From Pelagibacteraceae bacterium TMED65 (GTDB taxonomy: Bacteria; Pseudomonadota; Alphaproteobacteria; TMED127), in contig NHDS01000022.1 of NCBI GenBank assembly GCA_002167215.1, forward strand, positions 17,378 through 35,737: DNA of 18,360 bases, read 5' to 3'. The notes under the pieces were generated by a model. That model had not been told where the DNA came from. It did not search any database and was given only the letters and a program-made list of their open reading frames with translations. Below, piece after piece: positions 1 to 7,230 of this stretch. The position numbers and the translations under genes are program-made. The stretch's first letter is position 1, and each line of letters begins with the position of its first letter.

Positions 1-501
1 ACTTAAACCAAGACCTAGATGTAATTTTGTATAGGCGTTTTCATACAAATGCAATAATCCTGAAAATCTAGTATCCCCTATTCCAGAGGAATTTACTTCA
101 AAATTACCTCCACCAGCCATTTGCATCCTTCTTTGGCTCATTTCTTTATTGATATAACTTCCCATAATCATAAATGTAAGAAAATCTTTAGGGGCATACA
201 TAGCTCCAAACATATGCATTTCCATTTTCATTGATACAGGTGAATTCATATAAGTACCTTTTCCATTTGAAGCACTATTTGGAGCTTTCATTACTTTATC
301 AACACTCAAGCTTTTTGTACCATTAAATAGCTTGTTCATTTCCATTTTGTTAAGTCGATATGAAAACATTATTTCGCCTCTTTTGTGCATGTGATCTCCC
401 ATCAATGAAATAGGTCCATGGCTATCTGCAAGATGTAAATCATGACAGTAAATTGGTTGTGATAATGTTACGATTGTAAAAACAATCAGATATTTTAACA
501 T
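1..501 (-). CDS. Met-rich exported protein, probable outer-membrane/transporter-like family, C-terminus outside the window
   Basis: An open frame of 167 codons runs from ATG at 501 off the window edge with no stop, so the C-terminus is missing. The N-terminus (about residues 1-19) is a hydrophobic signal peptide. The mature part begins with a His-rich stretch (HDLHLADSHGP, then GDHMHKRGE). Methionine is very frequent: 18 of 167 residues, clustered around residues 85-130 (for example MKMEMHMFGAMYAP). The DSHGP/GDHMHKRGE start, the MHMFGAMYAP-like block and the SSGIGDTRFSG block resemble, from memory, bacterial proteins annotated only as 'transporter' or beta-barrel outer-membrane protein. A Shine-Dalgarno AAGGGA lies just upstream of the ATG. 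The gene follows the small Cys-rich gene by 28 nt, so the two are probably cotranscribed. Frame and export are well supported. The family is a recollection and the substrate is unknown. Confidence 0.7.
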   Translation of the reverse strand, partial: MLKYLIVFTIVTLSQPIYCHDLHLADSHGPISLMGDHMHKRGEIMFSYRLNKMEMNKLFNGTKSLSVDKVMKAPNSASNGKGTYMNSPVSMKMEMHMFGAMYAPKDFLTFMIMGSYINKEMSQRRMQMAGGGNFEVNSSGIGDTRFSGLLHLYENAYTKLHLGLGLS

Positions 502-529
502 AATAATCCCTTTCTTTTATTAAAATTTA

Positions 530-847
530 TTAGATAAAAAAAAGGGATTTTGGCGGAGATTGTGAGTTTTCTTCAATCAATTTATTTTTAACACTCAATC
601 TACTTTTCACATTCCTATTTAATTGAAGAAAAATATAACTCTTAAAATAATTTTCGTTTTTAAGTAAATCTCTGTCGCAACAACATTTTGATTCACATAT
701 TTCTAACCAATTATTTTGATCTTTATCATCGCATATATTTAAATCATCAATTATTGCATCTGCAGAGTGTACAATATTAAAAGAAAAGAAAAGATTTAAT
801 AGAATTATTTGTACGAAAAACTTTGCGGGATAATAATTTAAAAACAT
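530..847 (-). CDS. small exported cysteine-rich protein, function unknown
   Basis: This 105-residue protein has a signal peptide (hydrophobic core about residues 9-27, likely cut near VHS-AD). The short mature part has five cysteines at 39, 51, 55, 56 and 57, the last three in a KCCCD run. The C-terminal half is polar and basic and has no motif I recognise. The ATG is followed by a plausible leader, so I keep this start, although no strong Shine-Dalgarno precedes it. It lies 28 nt upstream of the Met-rich exported protein on the same strand, which suggests one operon. Cys-rich and Met-rich exported neighbours could point to metal (for example copper) or redox handling in the envelope, but that is inference from composition only. 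It could also be a lineage-specific orphan. Confidence 0.6.
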   Translation of the reverse strand: MFLNYYPAKFFVQIILLNLFFSFNIVHSADAIIDDLNICDDKDQNNWLEICESKCCCDRDLLKNENYFKSYIFLQLNRNVKSRLSVKNKLIEENSQSPPKSLFFI

Positions 848-906
848 CTTAATTCACAAGAATGTTGAGTATGTTATAATATAGTAAAAGTTTTTGATTA
901 AAAGAA

Positions 907-1629
907 TTAAATTTTAAAGTGAATTTTTTTATTCGTTTCGAACTCAAAGAAATAAGTCCATCCATAAATTGAAACCAGTCTATAATTACTCTTTACAAAG
1001 TACTTGTATATCTTATTTTGAATTGGTGGGCATTTTTGATCGTGAATTTCAATCGAGATTAATGATGGTCTGAACTTTTTTATAGAAAATCCTTCAAGAA
1101 CATTCTTCTCATACCCCTCAACATCAATATTTAAATAGTCAATTCTACTGATATTATTGTCTAGAAGAACTTGATCCAAGGTTACTTGCATTACTTTTTT
1201 TATTTCAGGTTTTTTGTTGACACTTTGAGTGGTATATTTTTTAAAACTTTCATCCACTGTATTCATTGTGCAATTTTCATAAAATATAAATGATTTTACC
1301 CATTTCTTATTATTTCCCACGGAATAATTAAAATTTTTATCGTTCTTTCTAAAAAAATTATAGAGTTGGATACATCTCTCTGAAATGTCGAAATTAATAC
1401 CCACCCATCCTTTTTTGTACAGAGAATAGGTTAAGGAGTTAATTTTTGGTTGATTACAACCCACATCTACATAAATTCCCTTCCCTTTTTCACTAAAATA
1501 ATTATTTATAAATAAATCCTCCCCAAATGTGTCAGAATATGATTTTAAGGGAATGAAGAATATATTTTGAAATATATTAAAAAGAAAAGTTCTTTTTACT
1601 CTTTTTCTAAATTTTTTAAAAAAAGCCAT
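907..1629 (-). CDS. FkbM-family SAM-dependent methyltransferase
   Basis: The protein has 240 residues. A glycine-rich SAM-binding motif with strand-loop form (GIYVDVGCNQP, residues 51-61) is followed by the GWVGINFD segment (74-81), where an acidic residue would contact the ribose. Later come LDQVLLDNNISRIDYLNID (151-169) and VEGYEKNVLEGF, the signature of FkbM-type methyltransferases, and then the SIEIH strand. The basic N-terminus (FKKFRKRVKR) is not a clear signal peptide. FkbM enzymes O-methylate sugars or other hydroxyls in glycans and natural products, and the acceptor here cannot be read from sequence. It lies 44 nt downstream of tRNA-Met on the same strand, without a strong ribosome binding site, and could be read through from the tRNA transcript. 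No glycan cluster surrounds it, so it looks like an isolated accessory gene. Confidence 0.85.
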   Translation of the reverse strand: MAFFKKFRKRVKRTFLFNIFQNIFFIPLKSYSDTFGEDLFINNYFSEKGKGIYVDVGCNQPKINSLTYSLYKKGWVGINFDISERCIQLYNFFRKNDKNFNYSVGNNKKWVKSFIFYENCTMNTVDESFKKYTTQSVNKKPEIKKVMQVTLDQVLLDNNISRIDYLNIDVEGYEKNVLEGFSIKKFRPSLISIEIHDQKCPPIQNKIYKYFVKSNYRLVSIYGWTYFFEFETNKKIHFKI

Positions 1630-1673
1630 CTAACTTTGTGATTATTTTCATGTTTTATCATACTCAATTTTCA

Positions 1674-1750
1674 TGGTAGCGGAGGAGGGACTTGAACCCC
1701 CGACACGCGGATTATGATTCCGCTGCTCTAACCACCTGAGCTACTCCGCC
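1674..1750 (-). tRNA. tRNA-Met (anticodon CAT, probably elongator)
   Basis: The minus strand folds into a full cloverleaf of 77 nt. Acceptor arm GGCGGAG pairs with CTCCGCT (first pair G-T), the D arm is GCTC...GAGC, the anticodon stem is GCGGA/TCCGC with loop ATCATAA (anticodon CAT), and the T arm contains GGTTCAAGTCC. The CCA end is encoded (1674-1676). From memory the sequence closely matches the elongator tRNA-Met of alphaproteobacteria. It lacks initiator features (no three G-C pairs in the anticodon stem). A lysidine-modified tRNA-Ile(CAT) is the alternative and cannot be excluded by eye. Confidence 0.95.
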
Positions 1751-1875
1751 AAAATTGATATTATCTTGATTTAAACATTTAATAACATGTTGTAAATCTA
1801 TTAAAAAAAAAGATTTAACCTACTTGAAAGAGATTTGATTTTAATTGGCTAGTTAATTGATTGTTGTTTGGATTA

Positions 1876-1910
1876 AGAAAATGAGAACTCGCGCCAAAAT
1901 TTGGCGCGAG
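1876..1910 (-). terminator. rho-independent terminator of the dehydrogenase operon
   Basis: A perfect inverted repeat (1888-1898 with 1900-1910) gives a GC-rich stem CTCGCGCC/GGCGCGAG with an A/T loop, starting 12 nt after the dehydrogenase stop codon. On the minus strand a T-rich run (TTCTCATTTTCTT) follows, as expected for a terminator reading in that direction. On the plus strand no T tract follows. The remaining 136 bases to the tRNA (1751-1886) hold no gene. They must contain the tRNA promoter, of which I see only weak candidates. Confidence 0.8.
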
Positions 1911-1921
1911 TAATCAACTTA

Positions 1922-3226
1922 TTATTTAGCAGTTGCGGTAATTTTATAAATTTCACCTTCATCTACTGCTGCATAAAGAGCTCCGTCTGGTCCTAATCTT
2001 AGACCTCTGAATCTCTTTGTTAGACCTGTAGGCATGTGAAGAACACTTTTAATTGATTGACCATCTTTGGCTATATCAACTACGTCAATTCTCATACCAG
2101 AAGGAGTTCCACCGAAACCAATACCCATGATTCCAACAGCCATTCTACCTTCCCAGTATCCCCAGTTATTACCTTTTAAAAAGGCAGCAGAACCAGTACC
2201 TTGAGACAGACCGTTGTTGTTCCATGCTGGTGGCATTAGATCTTTAAAACGTGTGTCACTCATAGGCATGAATTGTGCACGCTTCGCTGGAAGCATGCCT
2301 TCTTTTTGGTTAGGCATATATCCACAATATTTATCTGGACAATCTCCACGACCGCCGACATTTGGACGAGGATCCCATCCGCCATTACCGCCATTTACTA
2401 ATGCAGTAATTTCATCGTTTTGCCATGGACCATGTTCCGCGGTAAATGCTCTTCCATCACTTGGACGAAAGTCAATACCTTGAACATTTCTGTGACCGTA
2501 AGTGTACATACGTTTATCAAAACCTCTTGGAGGTTTATTAGCCGGATGTGCTTTACCATCAGTATCAATACGAAGTACGTTACCACCAAGTAACTTTGGT
2601 GATTGAGGAACTACACCTCTGTGACGATCGCCAGTTGTAGCCCAAAGATAACCATCAGGACCAAAACGTAGTCTGTTACCATTGTGAGCTCCTGGGCCAC
2701 CAAATGGGTGGTTTGATTCAAAAGGCTTGTATTGTATATCTTTTACAATATCAACACGATTTGAAACACTTTTCATATCTTTACTAACTTCCATTCTCAT
2801 AATGATGTTTCCATCACATTTTTCGAAATTAGTTTTACATCCACTTCCATGGTACTTATCAGAAGTTGAAGCAACATAAATCCTACGATTTTTGTTGAAA
2901 TTAGGATCTACAGCAACACCCATCATGCCAGCTTGTCCAGAACAGAAAAGGTCATTGTTTGAACTTGCATAACCTTTTGCATCCTTCATTCCAGCTAAAG
3001 CATGTACAGCGCCAGAGCTTGTTTTTACGGATAAACCTTTACATTTTTCAGTGTAGAACATGTCACCGCCACTAGTAAATGCCATATCCCATGGATTTTC
3101 TAATCCATTCATAATAGACATTGCACTTATGTTCGGGGTGTTCATTGTATCAGCATTACTTGGTGATGCCATAAGAGCAGCAGTGGCAACAACAGCAGCT
3201 GATAAAAGTTTAGATTTTTTAATCAT
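1922..3226 (-). CDS. periplasmic PQQ-dependent sugar dehydrogenase (glucose/sorbosone dehydrogenase family)
   Basis: This 434-residue protein has a clear Sec signal peptide (about 1-25, cleavage near SNA-DT). The body is the six-bladed propeller of the soluble glucose/sorbosone dehydrogenase family. GAHNGNRLRFGPDG (179-192) contains the histidine that aligns with the catalytic base of soluble glucose dehydrogenase. YGHRNVQG (243-250) supplies the Arg-Asn that bind PQQ, and AEHGPWQNDE (263-272) is a family signature. Six cysteines at about 62, 95, 130, 137, 296 and 301 could form disulfides. It oxidises a sugar or alcohol in the periplasm. The cytochrome c gene just upstream is the obvious electron acceptor. 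The ATG is preceded by GGGAG at good spacing. The true substrate is unknown, and no PQQ synthesis gene is in the window. Base composition (about 45% GC in the lines counted) is well above its neighbours. Confidence 0.88.
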   Translation of the reverse strand: MIKKSKLLSAAVVATAALMASPSNADTMNTPNISAMSIMNGLENPWDMAFTSGGDMFYTEKCKGLSVKTSSGAVHALAGMKDAKGYASSNNDLFCSGQAGMMGVAVDPNFNKNRRIYVASTSDKYHGSGCKTNFEKCDGNIIMRMEVSKDMKSVSNRVDIVKDIQYKPFESNHPFGGPGAHNGNRLRFGPDGYLWATTGDRHRGVVPQSPKLLGGNVLRIDTDGKAHPANKPPRGFDKRMYTYGHRNVQGIDFRPSDGRAFTAEHGPWQNDEITALVNGGNGGWDPRPNVGGRGDCPDKYCGYMPNQKEGMLPAKRAQFMPMSDTRFKDLMPPAWNNNGLSQGTGSAAFLKGNNWGYWEGRMAVGIMGIGFGGTPSGMRIDVVDIAKDGQSIKSVLHMPTGLTKRFRGLRLGPDGALYAAVDEGEIYKITATAK

Positions 3227-3244
3227 TTAAATAATCTCCCTTAT

Positions 3245-3260
3245 ATTATTATTATTATTA
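3245..3260. repeat. short ATT/TAA trinucleotide repeat between the cytochrome and dehydrogenase genes
   Basis: Five ATT units in a row fill most of the 35-nt spacer between the cytochrome stop codon (TAG) and the dehydrogenase Shine-Dalgarno. On the coding strand it reads as repeated TAA, which places stop codons in one frame just after the first gene. Such a tract is prone to slippage and could alter spacing, but no function is evident. Confidence 0.7.
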
Positions 3261-3261
3261 A

Positions 3262-3573
3262 CTATTTTTGCGCGTTTAAGTACGCGGCTAGATTTGCGAT
3301 TTCCGCATCAGACAAAGGTTGTGCCATCATAATCATAAGATCGGAATTGGGGCCTACTCTAGTACCGGCTCTGTAAGTATTGAGCCTATCTACGAGGTAA
3401 GGAATTTCCTTTCCCTTGAGCTTGGGATAACTTGCTAAACCCATGCCGGCAGGACCGTGGCAATTACCACAATTCTGGGCGTACCGGGCTTCGCCAGCTT
3501 TAATGTCACCACTCCATGAATTATTTGAAGCAAACAACATTAGGCTAGCTAACACAAGCATCAGACCTTTCAT
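3262..3573 (-). CDS. class I c-type cytochrome, periplasmic
   Basis: I choose the ATG at 3573, giving 103 residues, because GGAGG lies 7 nt upstream. An extended frame from TTG at 3588 would place that ribosome site inside the gene. Residues 1-21 are a signal peptide (hydrophobic core LMLVLASLMLFAS). The haem site is C35-x-x-C38-H39 (CGNCH). A Met-rich stretch at 80-83 offers the distal ligand. The C-terminal PLSDAEIANLAAYLNAQ is the typical last helix of small single-haem cytochromes of the c553/c5 kind. It is the first gene of a two-gene operon with the PQQ-type dehydrogenase and most likely carries its electrons to the respiratory chain. GC is about 45%, unlike flanking genes. Confidence 0.92.
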   Translation of the reverse strand: MKGLMLVLASLMLFASNNSWSGDIKAGEARYAQNCGNCHGPAGMGLASYPKLKGKEIPYLVDRLNTYRAGTRVGPNSDLMIMMAQPLSDAEIANLAAYLNAQK

Positions 3574-3661
3574 AATCTTCCTCCACAAAAGGCGCTTAAA
3601 ATCATAAAATAATTTTAAACTTATCTAATTTGTATAAATGCAAAAACGCAAATGTAATCAT

Positions 3662-3690
3662 AATATAGTGTTCTTGTATTATTGTTGCAA
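3662..3690 (-). promoter_or_regulatory. sigma70-type promoter of the cytochrome-dehydrogenase operon
   Basis: On the minus strand a -35 box TTGCAA (3685-3690) is followed by exactly 17 nt and a -10 box TATATT (3662-3667). The predicted start is near 3655, about 80 nt before the cytochrome ATG. It is the best promoter match in the 187-nt gap upstream of the operon. In AT-rich DNA chance matches occur, so this remains a prediction. Confidence 0.55.
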
Positions 3691-3740
3691 CCAAATAAAT
3701 CTTAATAAACTTATTGACAAAGTATATGTAAGAAGTAGAG

Positions 3741-3780
3741 AAAAATTATTAAACCTCGAGTCACCCAAATTTACTTGAGG
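3741..3780 (-). terminator. probable terminator of the isc-mnmA operon, overlapping the mnmA stop
   Basis: On the minus strand CCTCAAGT (3773-3780) pairs with ACTCGAGG (3754-3761) with one mismatch and an 11-nt loop, then TTTAATAATTTTT follows (3741-3753). The hairpin includes the last codons and stop of mnmA. The interrupted T tract makes it moderate in strength. Its position at the end of the eight-gene operon supports the call. Confidence 0.5.
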
Positions 3781-4915
3781 TAATCCATCCTCCACCTATC
3801 ATTTTTTTAAAATTATCATAAAAAACACAAGCCTGACCTGGTGCAACTCCAAATTCAGGTTCGTTTAACTTTACGACACCCTTTGTATTATTATTTTTAT
3901 CGACCCTAATTTTTCCAGAAATAAGTCTTTTTCCTGATCGAATTTTAATAAAAGCATCAAATTGACCCTCTAAAATATTTTTTGTAAAGAAATTTAAATC
4001 TTTCAAATAAATAAAATATCTCATTAATCTGTTCTTAGGACCAACCACAATTTTGTTATTTTTTTTATCTATATCAACAACATACATTGGAGTACTATCT
4101 TTATTACCTTTAATTCCCCCAATTCCAATCCCTTTTCTTTGGCCAATCGTATAATCTATTATGCCATTATGTTTTCCAATGATTCGTCCGTCATAACTTT
4201 CAATATTTCCAGCTATAGACGAGTGAGATGTTTTGTTTTTTACAAAATCTCTATAATTCCCGTCTGGAATAAAACATATATCTTGGCTATCTGGCTTAAA
4301 TGCATTTACCAATCCATAATTCTCTGCTAAGGCTCTGATATATGACTTTGAAAAACTTCCCAAAGGAAATCTTAGAAATTTAAGTTGTTTTTGAGTGGTT
4401 GCAAATAAAAAATAACTTTGATCTTTTAACTCATCATCTGCTTGGTAAAGATTTATATCTACACCATTTTCAATTCTTTTTACATAATGGCCAGTTGCCA
4501 AAATACTGCATTTTAAGGATCTTGTAAATTGGATTAGGTCGGTGAATTTAACTGTTTGATTACATAGTATGCAAGGTATTGGGGTTTGACCTTCAATATA
4601 ACTATCAACAAATCTATCAATTACTGATTCCTTAAACTTTTCTTTGTAATCAATTATGTAATGCTTAATGCCTAACTTTTTTGCTACTTTTCTGGCATCA
4701 GCAATATCAATTCCTGAGCAACAAGTCTTTGGAGATTTTTTACTCGATGCTTCATAAAGTTTCATTGTAACACCAATCACCTCATAACCGATCTGTTTCA
4801 ATAATGCAGCCGTGACAGAAGAATCAACTCCCCCTGACATAGCCACAACTACTTTTTCACCAATTTTAGGTAGATTATTATTTTTAATAAAAAGATCTTT
4901 GTTAATCTCTTTCAT
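3761..4915 (-). CDS. mnmA: tRNA-uridine 2-sulfurtransferase MnmA
   Basis: MnmA adenylates U34 of Lys, Glu and Gln tRNAs and replaces its 2-oxygen with sulfur. I choose ATG at 4915, giving 384 residues. The frame extends upstream to 4978, but the extra residues lie inside iscX and do not resemble the family. Visible motifs are the PP-loop SGGVDSS (27-33), TCCSGIDIADAR (64-75), TPIPCILCNQTVKF (111-124) with catalytic Cys118, and DSQDICFIPDGNY (209-221) with Cys214 as the partner cysteine. These forms are those I recall from alphaproteobacteria. The start overlaps the end of iscX by 14 nt with only a weak ribosome site, which suggests translational coupling. As last gene of the isc operon it is well placed to receive sulfur from IscS. 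Whether TusA-E-like carriers are used cannot be told here. Confidence 0.95.
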   Translation of the reverse strand: MKEINKDLFIKNNNLPKIGEKVVVAMSGGVDSSVTAALLKQIGYEVIGVTMKLYEASSKKSPKTCCSGIDIADARKVAKKLGIKHYIIDYKEKFKESVIDRFVDSYIEGQTPIPCILCNQTVKFTDLIQFTRSLKCSILATGHYVKRIENGVDINLYQADDELKDQSYFLFATTQKQLKFLRFPLGSFSKSYIRALAENYGLVNAFKPDSQDICFIPDGNYRDFVKNKTSHSSIAGNIESYDGRIIGKHNGIIDYTIGQRKGIGIGGIKGNKDSTPMYVVDIDKKNNKIVVGPKNRLMRYFIYLKDLNFFTKNILEGQFDAFIKIRSGKRLISGKIRVDKNNNTKGVVKLNEPEFGVAPGQACVFYDNFKKMIGGGWITSSKFG

Positions 4916-5102
4916 CAATCCAAGCCATTTGAATGGCCTCCAATATTTTTTCATTTGAGTTCTCAGGTTTATCATCAAAGTTCTCTAAACCTAAAACCCA
5001 TGCGTGTAAATCTGTAAATCTAACATTCAAGTTGTCTTTTTCTGGAAATTTTTCTTCTAAAAGAATTGCAATTTCAAGTGAATCTGACCACTTAAGTTTC
5101 AT
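4902..5102 (-). CDS. iscX: Fe-S assembly protein IscX
   Basis: This 66-residue acidic protein has the IscX signature: a KLKWSDSLEIAILLEEKFP start, then VRFTDLHAWVLGLENFDD (27-44) and an EAIQMAWIDERD end. IscX (YfhJ) binds IscS and iron and adjusts the rate of cluster assembly. Its length is normal. Its ATG overlaps the fdx stop by one base (TAATG), and its 3' end overlaps mnmA by 14 nt, so the three genes are probably translationally coupled. IscX is best known as the last gene of gammaproteobacterial isc operons. Confidence 0.95.
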   Translation of the reverse strand: MKLKWSDSLEIAILLEEKFPEKDNLNVRFTDLHAWVLGLENFDDKPENSNEKILEAIQMAWIDERD

Positions 5103-5434
5103 TATTCAACACTCATATTTCTAGTTCCAGTTGGAATTTTAACCTTCATTCCTTCAAGCTTAGCATCAATTATTATTTGACACCCAAGTCTTGATGTATG
5201 AGTTAAACCAAAAGCTAGGTCAAGCATATCTTCCTCTTCTTCTGTTGGTTCTGGTAAAGATTCAAAGAAAACTTTATCAACAATAATGTGACATGTTGAA
5301 CAAGCAAGAGATCCTTCGCATGCCCCCTCTAAATCTATCCCGTTACTGTGAGCTACTTCTAAAAGTGATAGTCCATTCTGTGCATCGACAGTTTTCTCAC
5401 TTCCATCTGGTTGAATGAATATTATTTTTGTCAT
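5102..5434 (-). CDS. fdx: ISC [2Fe-2S] ferredoxin
   Basis: This 110-residue adrenodoxin-type ferredoxin has four cluster cysteines at 39, 45, 48 and 85 in the C-x5-C-x2-C...C pattern ([10 protein letters not shown]). The acidic block [12 protein letters not shown] (61-72) is the interaction surface typical of ISC and mitochondrial ferredoxins. It supplies electrons to IscS/IscU during cluster assembly. It lies 5 nt downstream of hscA and overlaps iscX by one base, in the usual isc order. Confidence 0.96.
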   Translation of the reverse strand: MTKIIFIQPDGSEKTVDAQNGLSLLEVAHSNGIDLEGACEGSLACSTCHIIVDKVFFESLPEPTEEEEDMLDLAFGLTHTSRLGCQIIIDAKLEGMKVKIPTGTRNMSVE

Positions 5435-5439
5435 ATGAT

Positions 5440-7230
5440 TTAACTAATCTCTTTAATTTCTTTTCCAACTATACCTGAGAAGTTTTTCTCAATTCTTTTC
5501 TGAGCAAAATCTTCTGTTGATTTATTAAGCGTTTCAACATGCTTATTAATCAAATTGCAGTTATTAGAATGAAGTGCTTTTTTTAGCATATTAATATTAT
5601 CATTGATATTATTAATATCATTTTTAGTACAAAGCAATTCAATGTCTTTTTTTGCAGATTCTATCTCATTAAGAAAACTTTTTGCTTTAATTTTAGCCTC
5701 AATTATCATTCTTTGGTCAATATCATTTTTTGCGTTAACTATGCTACTTTCAACGATACTTCTCATTTCAGATAAGTCTAAATTTTCATTTGTTTTTAAT
5801 GAAATATCACTTTCAACACCAGTTTCTTCATCTTTTGCATTAACAAACAAAATTCCGTCGGCATCTAAGGAAAATATAACTTTTATTCTTGGTATTCCAG
5901 CAGGCTTTGGCAAAATATTTGATAAAATGAATTCACCTAATATCCTATTGTTACTAGATGTTTCCCGTTCGCCCTGTAAAACCTTAATTTTTAAGGCAGT
6001 TTGGCCATTCTCATGAGTTGTAAATGTTTGTTCTTTAATTGCGGGGATTGGACTATTTCTCGAAATTATTTTTTCCATTAAACCACCCATTGTTTCAATT
6101 CCAAGTGACAGTGGAGTTACATCTAATAAGATATTTTCAGATCCATTTAAAAGCTCATAACCTTGCAGTGCCGCACCTTTCGAGACAGCAAGGTCAGGGT
6201 TAATATCATTGAATATTTTTGTATCAAAATTTTTTTTAATTTTCTGAGATATTAATTTCATTCTTGAGGAACCACCGACCAAAATGAATCCATCAACATT
6301 TTCAATTTCAGTTTCCGCTTCATTTAATAGTGAAGCAGAAATATTTATTGTTTTGTCAATAAGATTTTCAACACTACTATTTAAATCATTAGTATTAATT
6401 ATGATCTTTTCATTTGAAGTGTTTACTCTTATCTCCTCCTCTACTTGCTCTAAATCAGTTAATTTCTCTTTAATTATTTTAAATAGTTTTAAGTATTTAA
6501 TCTTTTCTTCATCTGGAAATTTATCAAAATTTAAATTTAACTTTTCTTTCAATACGTTCTTTGCAAATAAATAATCGAAATCGTCTCCACCTAATTTGGG
6601 ATCACCGCCTGTGGCGATAACTTTAAAAATTCCCTTTGAAAGTTTTAACAAAGAAACATCAAACGTTCCTCCACCTAAATCATAAACAAAATAAATACCT
6701 TTTTTTCTTTGTTCTAAGCCGTACGCGAAAGCTGCAGCTGTAGGTTCATTTATCAATCTTCTTACTCTAAAGCCAGCCATGAAAGCAGCCCTCATAATTC
6801 CGGATCTTGCCTTCTCGTCAAAATAGGCTGGAACTGTAATTACACAGTCGAAAACCTTTTTATTTAAAAATTTTTCGGACTGTTCCTTTAGATAAATAAA
6901 GAAATCTTTAGAAACATCTATCGATGAAACTTTATTTTTTTCATTATCCTCATATTTAATTTCATCAAAATCTCCGATAAAGTTTCTTTTAATAGAAAAA
7001 ATCGATTTCAAAAAATTCTTTTTTTCTAAAGTCTCATTTCCAAAAAACTTATTTTTAGATTCATACAAAATCAATGTAGGTATTAATTTTTTACCAAAAC
7101 TGTCAACAATATATTTAAACTGATTATCTATAAATATAGAGCAAACAGAATTTGTTGTGCCAAAATCAATGCCAAGGCAAATATTAGCATCACTCTGTTT
7201 AGTTGGTTCATCAATATTTATTAAATTCAT
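5440..7230 (-). CDS. hscA: Hsp70-type chaperone HscA of the ISC system
   Basis: HscA is a 596-residue specialised Hsp70 that, with HscB, drives release of clusters from IscU by binding its LPPVK motif. The ATPase domain shows GIDFGTTNS (20-28), [11 protein letters not shown] (132-142), [11 protein letters not shown] (161-171), [12 protein letters not shown] (183-194) and [11 protein letters not shown] (314-324). The substrate-binding domain begins near [14 protein letters not shown], and an alpha-helical lid fills the last about 110 residues. The length is slightly below E. coli HscA. Its ATG overlaps the hscB stop by four bases (ATGA), so the chaperone and its J-protein are coupled. Position between hscB and fdx excludes housekeeping DnaK. 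Confidence 0.96.
   Translation of the reverse strand: MNLINIDEPTKQSDANICLGIDFGTTNSVCSIFIDNQFKYIVDSFGKKLIPTLILYESKNKFFGNETLEKKNFLKSIFSIKRNFIGDFDEIKYEDNEKNKVSSIDVSKDFFIYLKEQSEKFLNKKVFDCVITVPAYFDEKARSGIMRAAFMAGFRVRRLINEPTAAAFAYGLEQRKKGIYFVYDLGGGTFDVSLLKLSKGIFKVIATGGDPKLGGDDFDYLFAKNVLKEKLNLNFDKFPDEEKIKYLKLFKIIKEKLTDLEQVEEEIRVNTSNEKIIINTNDLNSSVENLIDKTINISASLLNEAETEIENVDGFILVGGSSRMKLISQKIKKNFDTKIFNDINPDLAVSKGAALQGYELLNGSENILLDVTPLSLGIETMGGLMEKIISRNSPIPAIKEQTFTTHENGQTALKIKVLQGERETSSNNRILGEFILSNILPKPAGIPRIKVIFSLDADGILFVNAKDEETGVESDISLKTNENLDLSEMRSIVESSIVNAKNDIDQRMIIEAKIKAKSFLNEIESAKKDIELLCTKNDINNINDNINMLKKALHSNNCNLINKHVETLNKSTEDFAQKRIEKNFSGIVGKEIKEIS

Noticed and set aside
1802..1810. T run (minus strand) upstream of the tRNA at about 1802-1810 as a second terminator
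   Set aside because: No stable hairpin precedes it. The GC-rich hairpin at 1888-1910 already serves the operon.
3714..3742. Plus-strand promoter starting with TTGACA at 3714-3719
   Set aside because: No -10 box at 16-18 nt (AGAGAA at that place) and no plus-strand gene follows.
4916..4978. Longer mnmA start at 4978 (21 extra residues)
   Set aside because: The extra part lies within iscX and has no similarity to MnmA starts. ATG 4915 gives the usual length.
5603..6016. Plus-strand open frames inside hscA (5603-6016, 6284-6574) and other genes (for example 2214-2483, 15319-15783)
   Set aside because: They are hydrophobic antisense shadows of well-identified genes, as is common in AT-rich coding DNA, with no ribosome sites or domain motifs.
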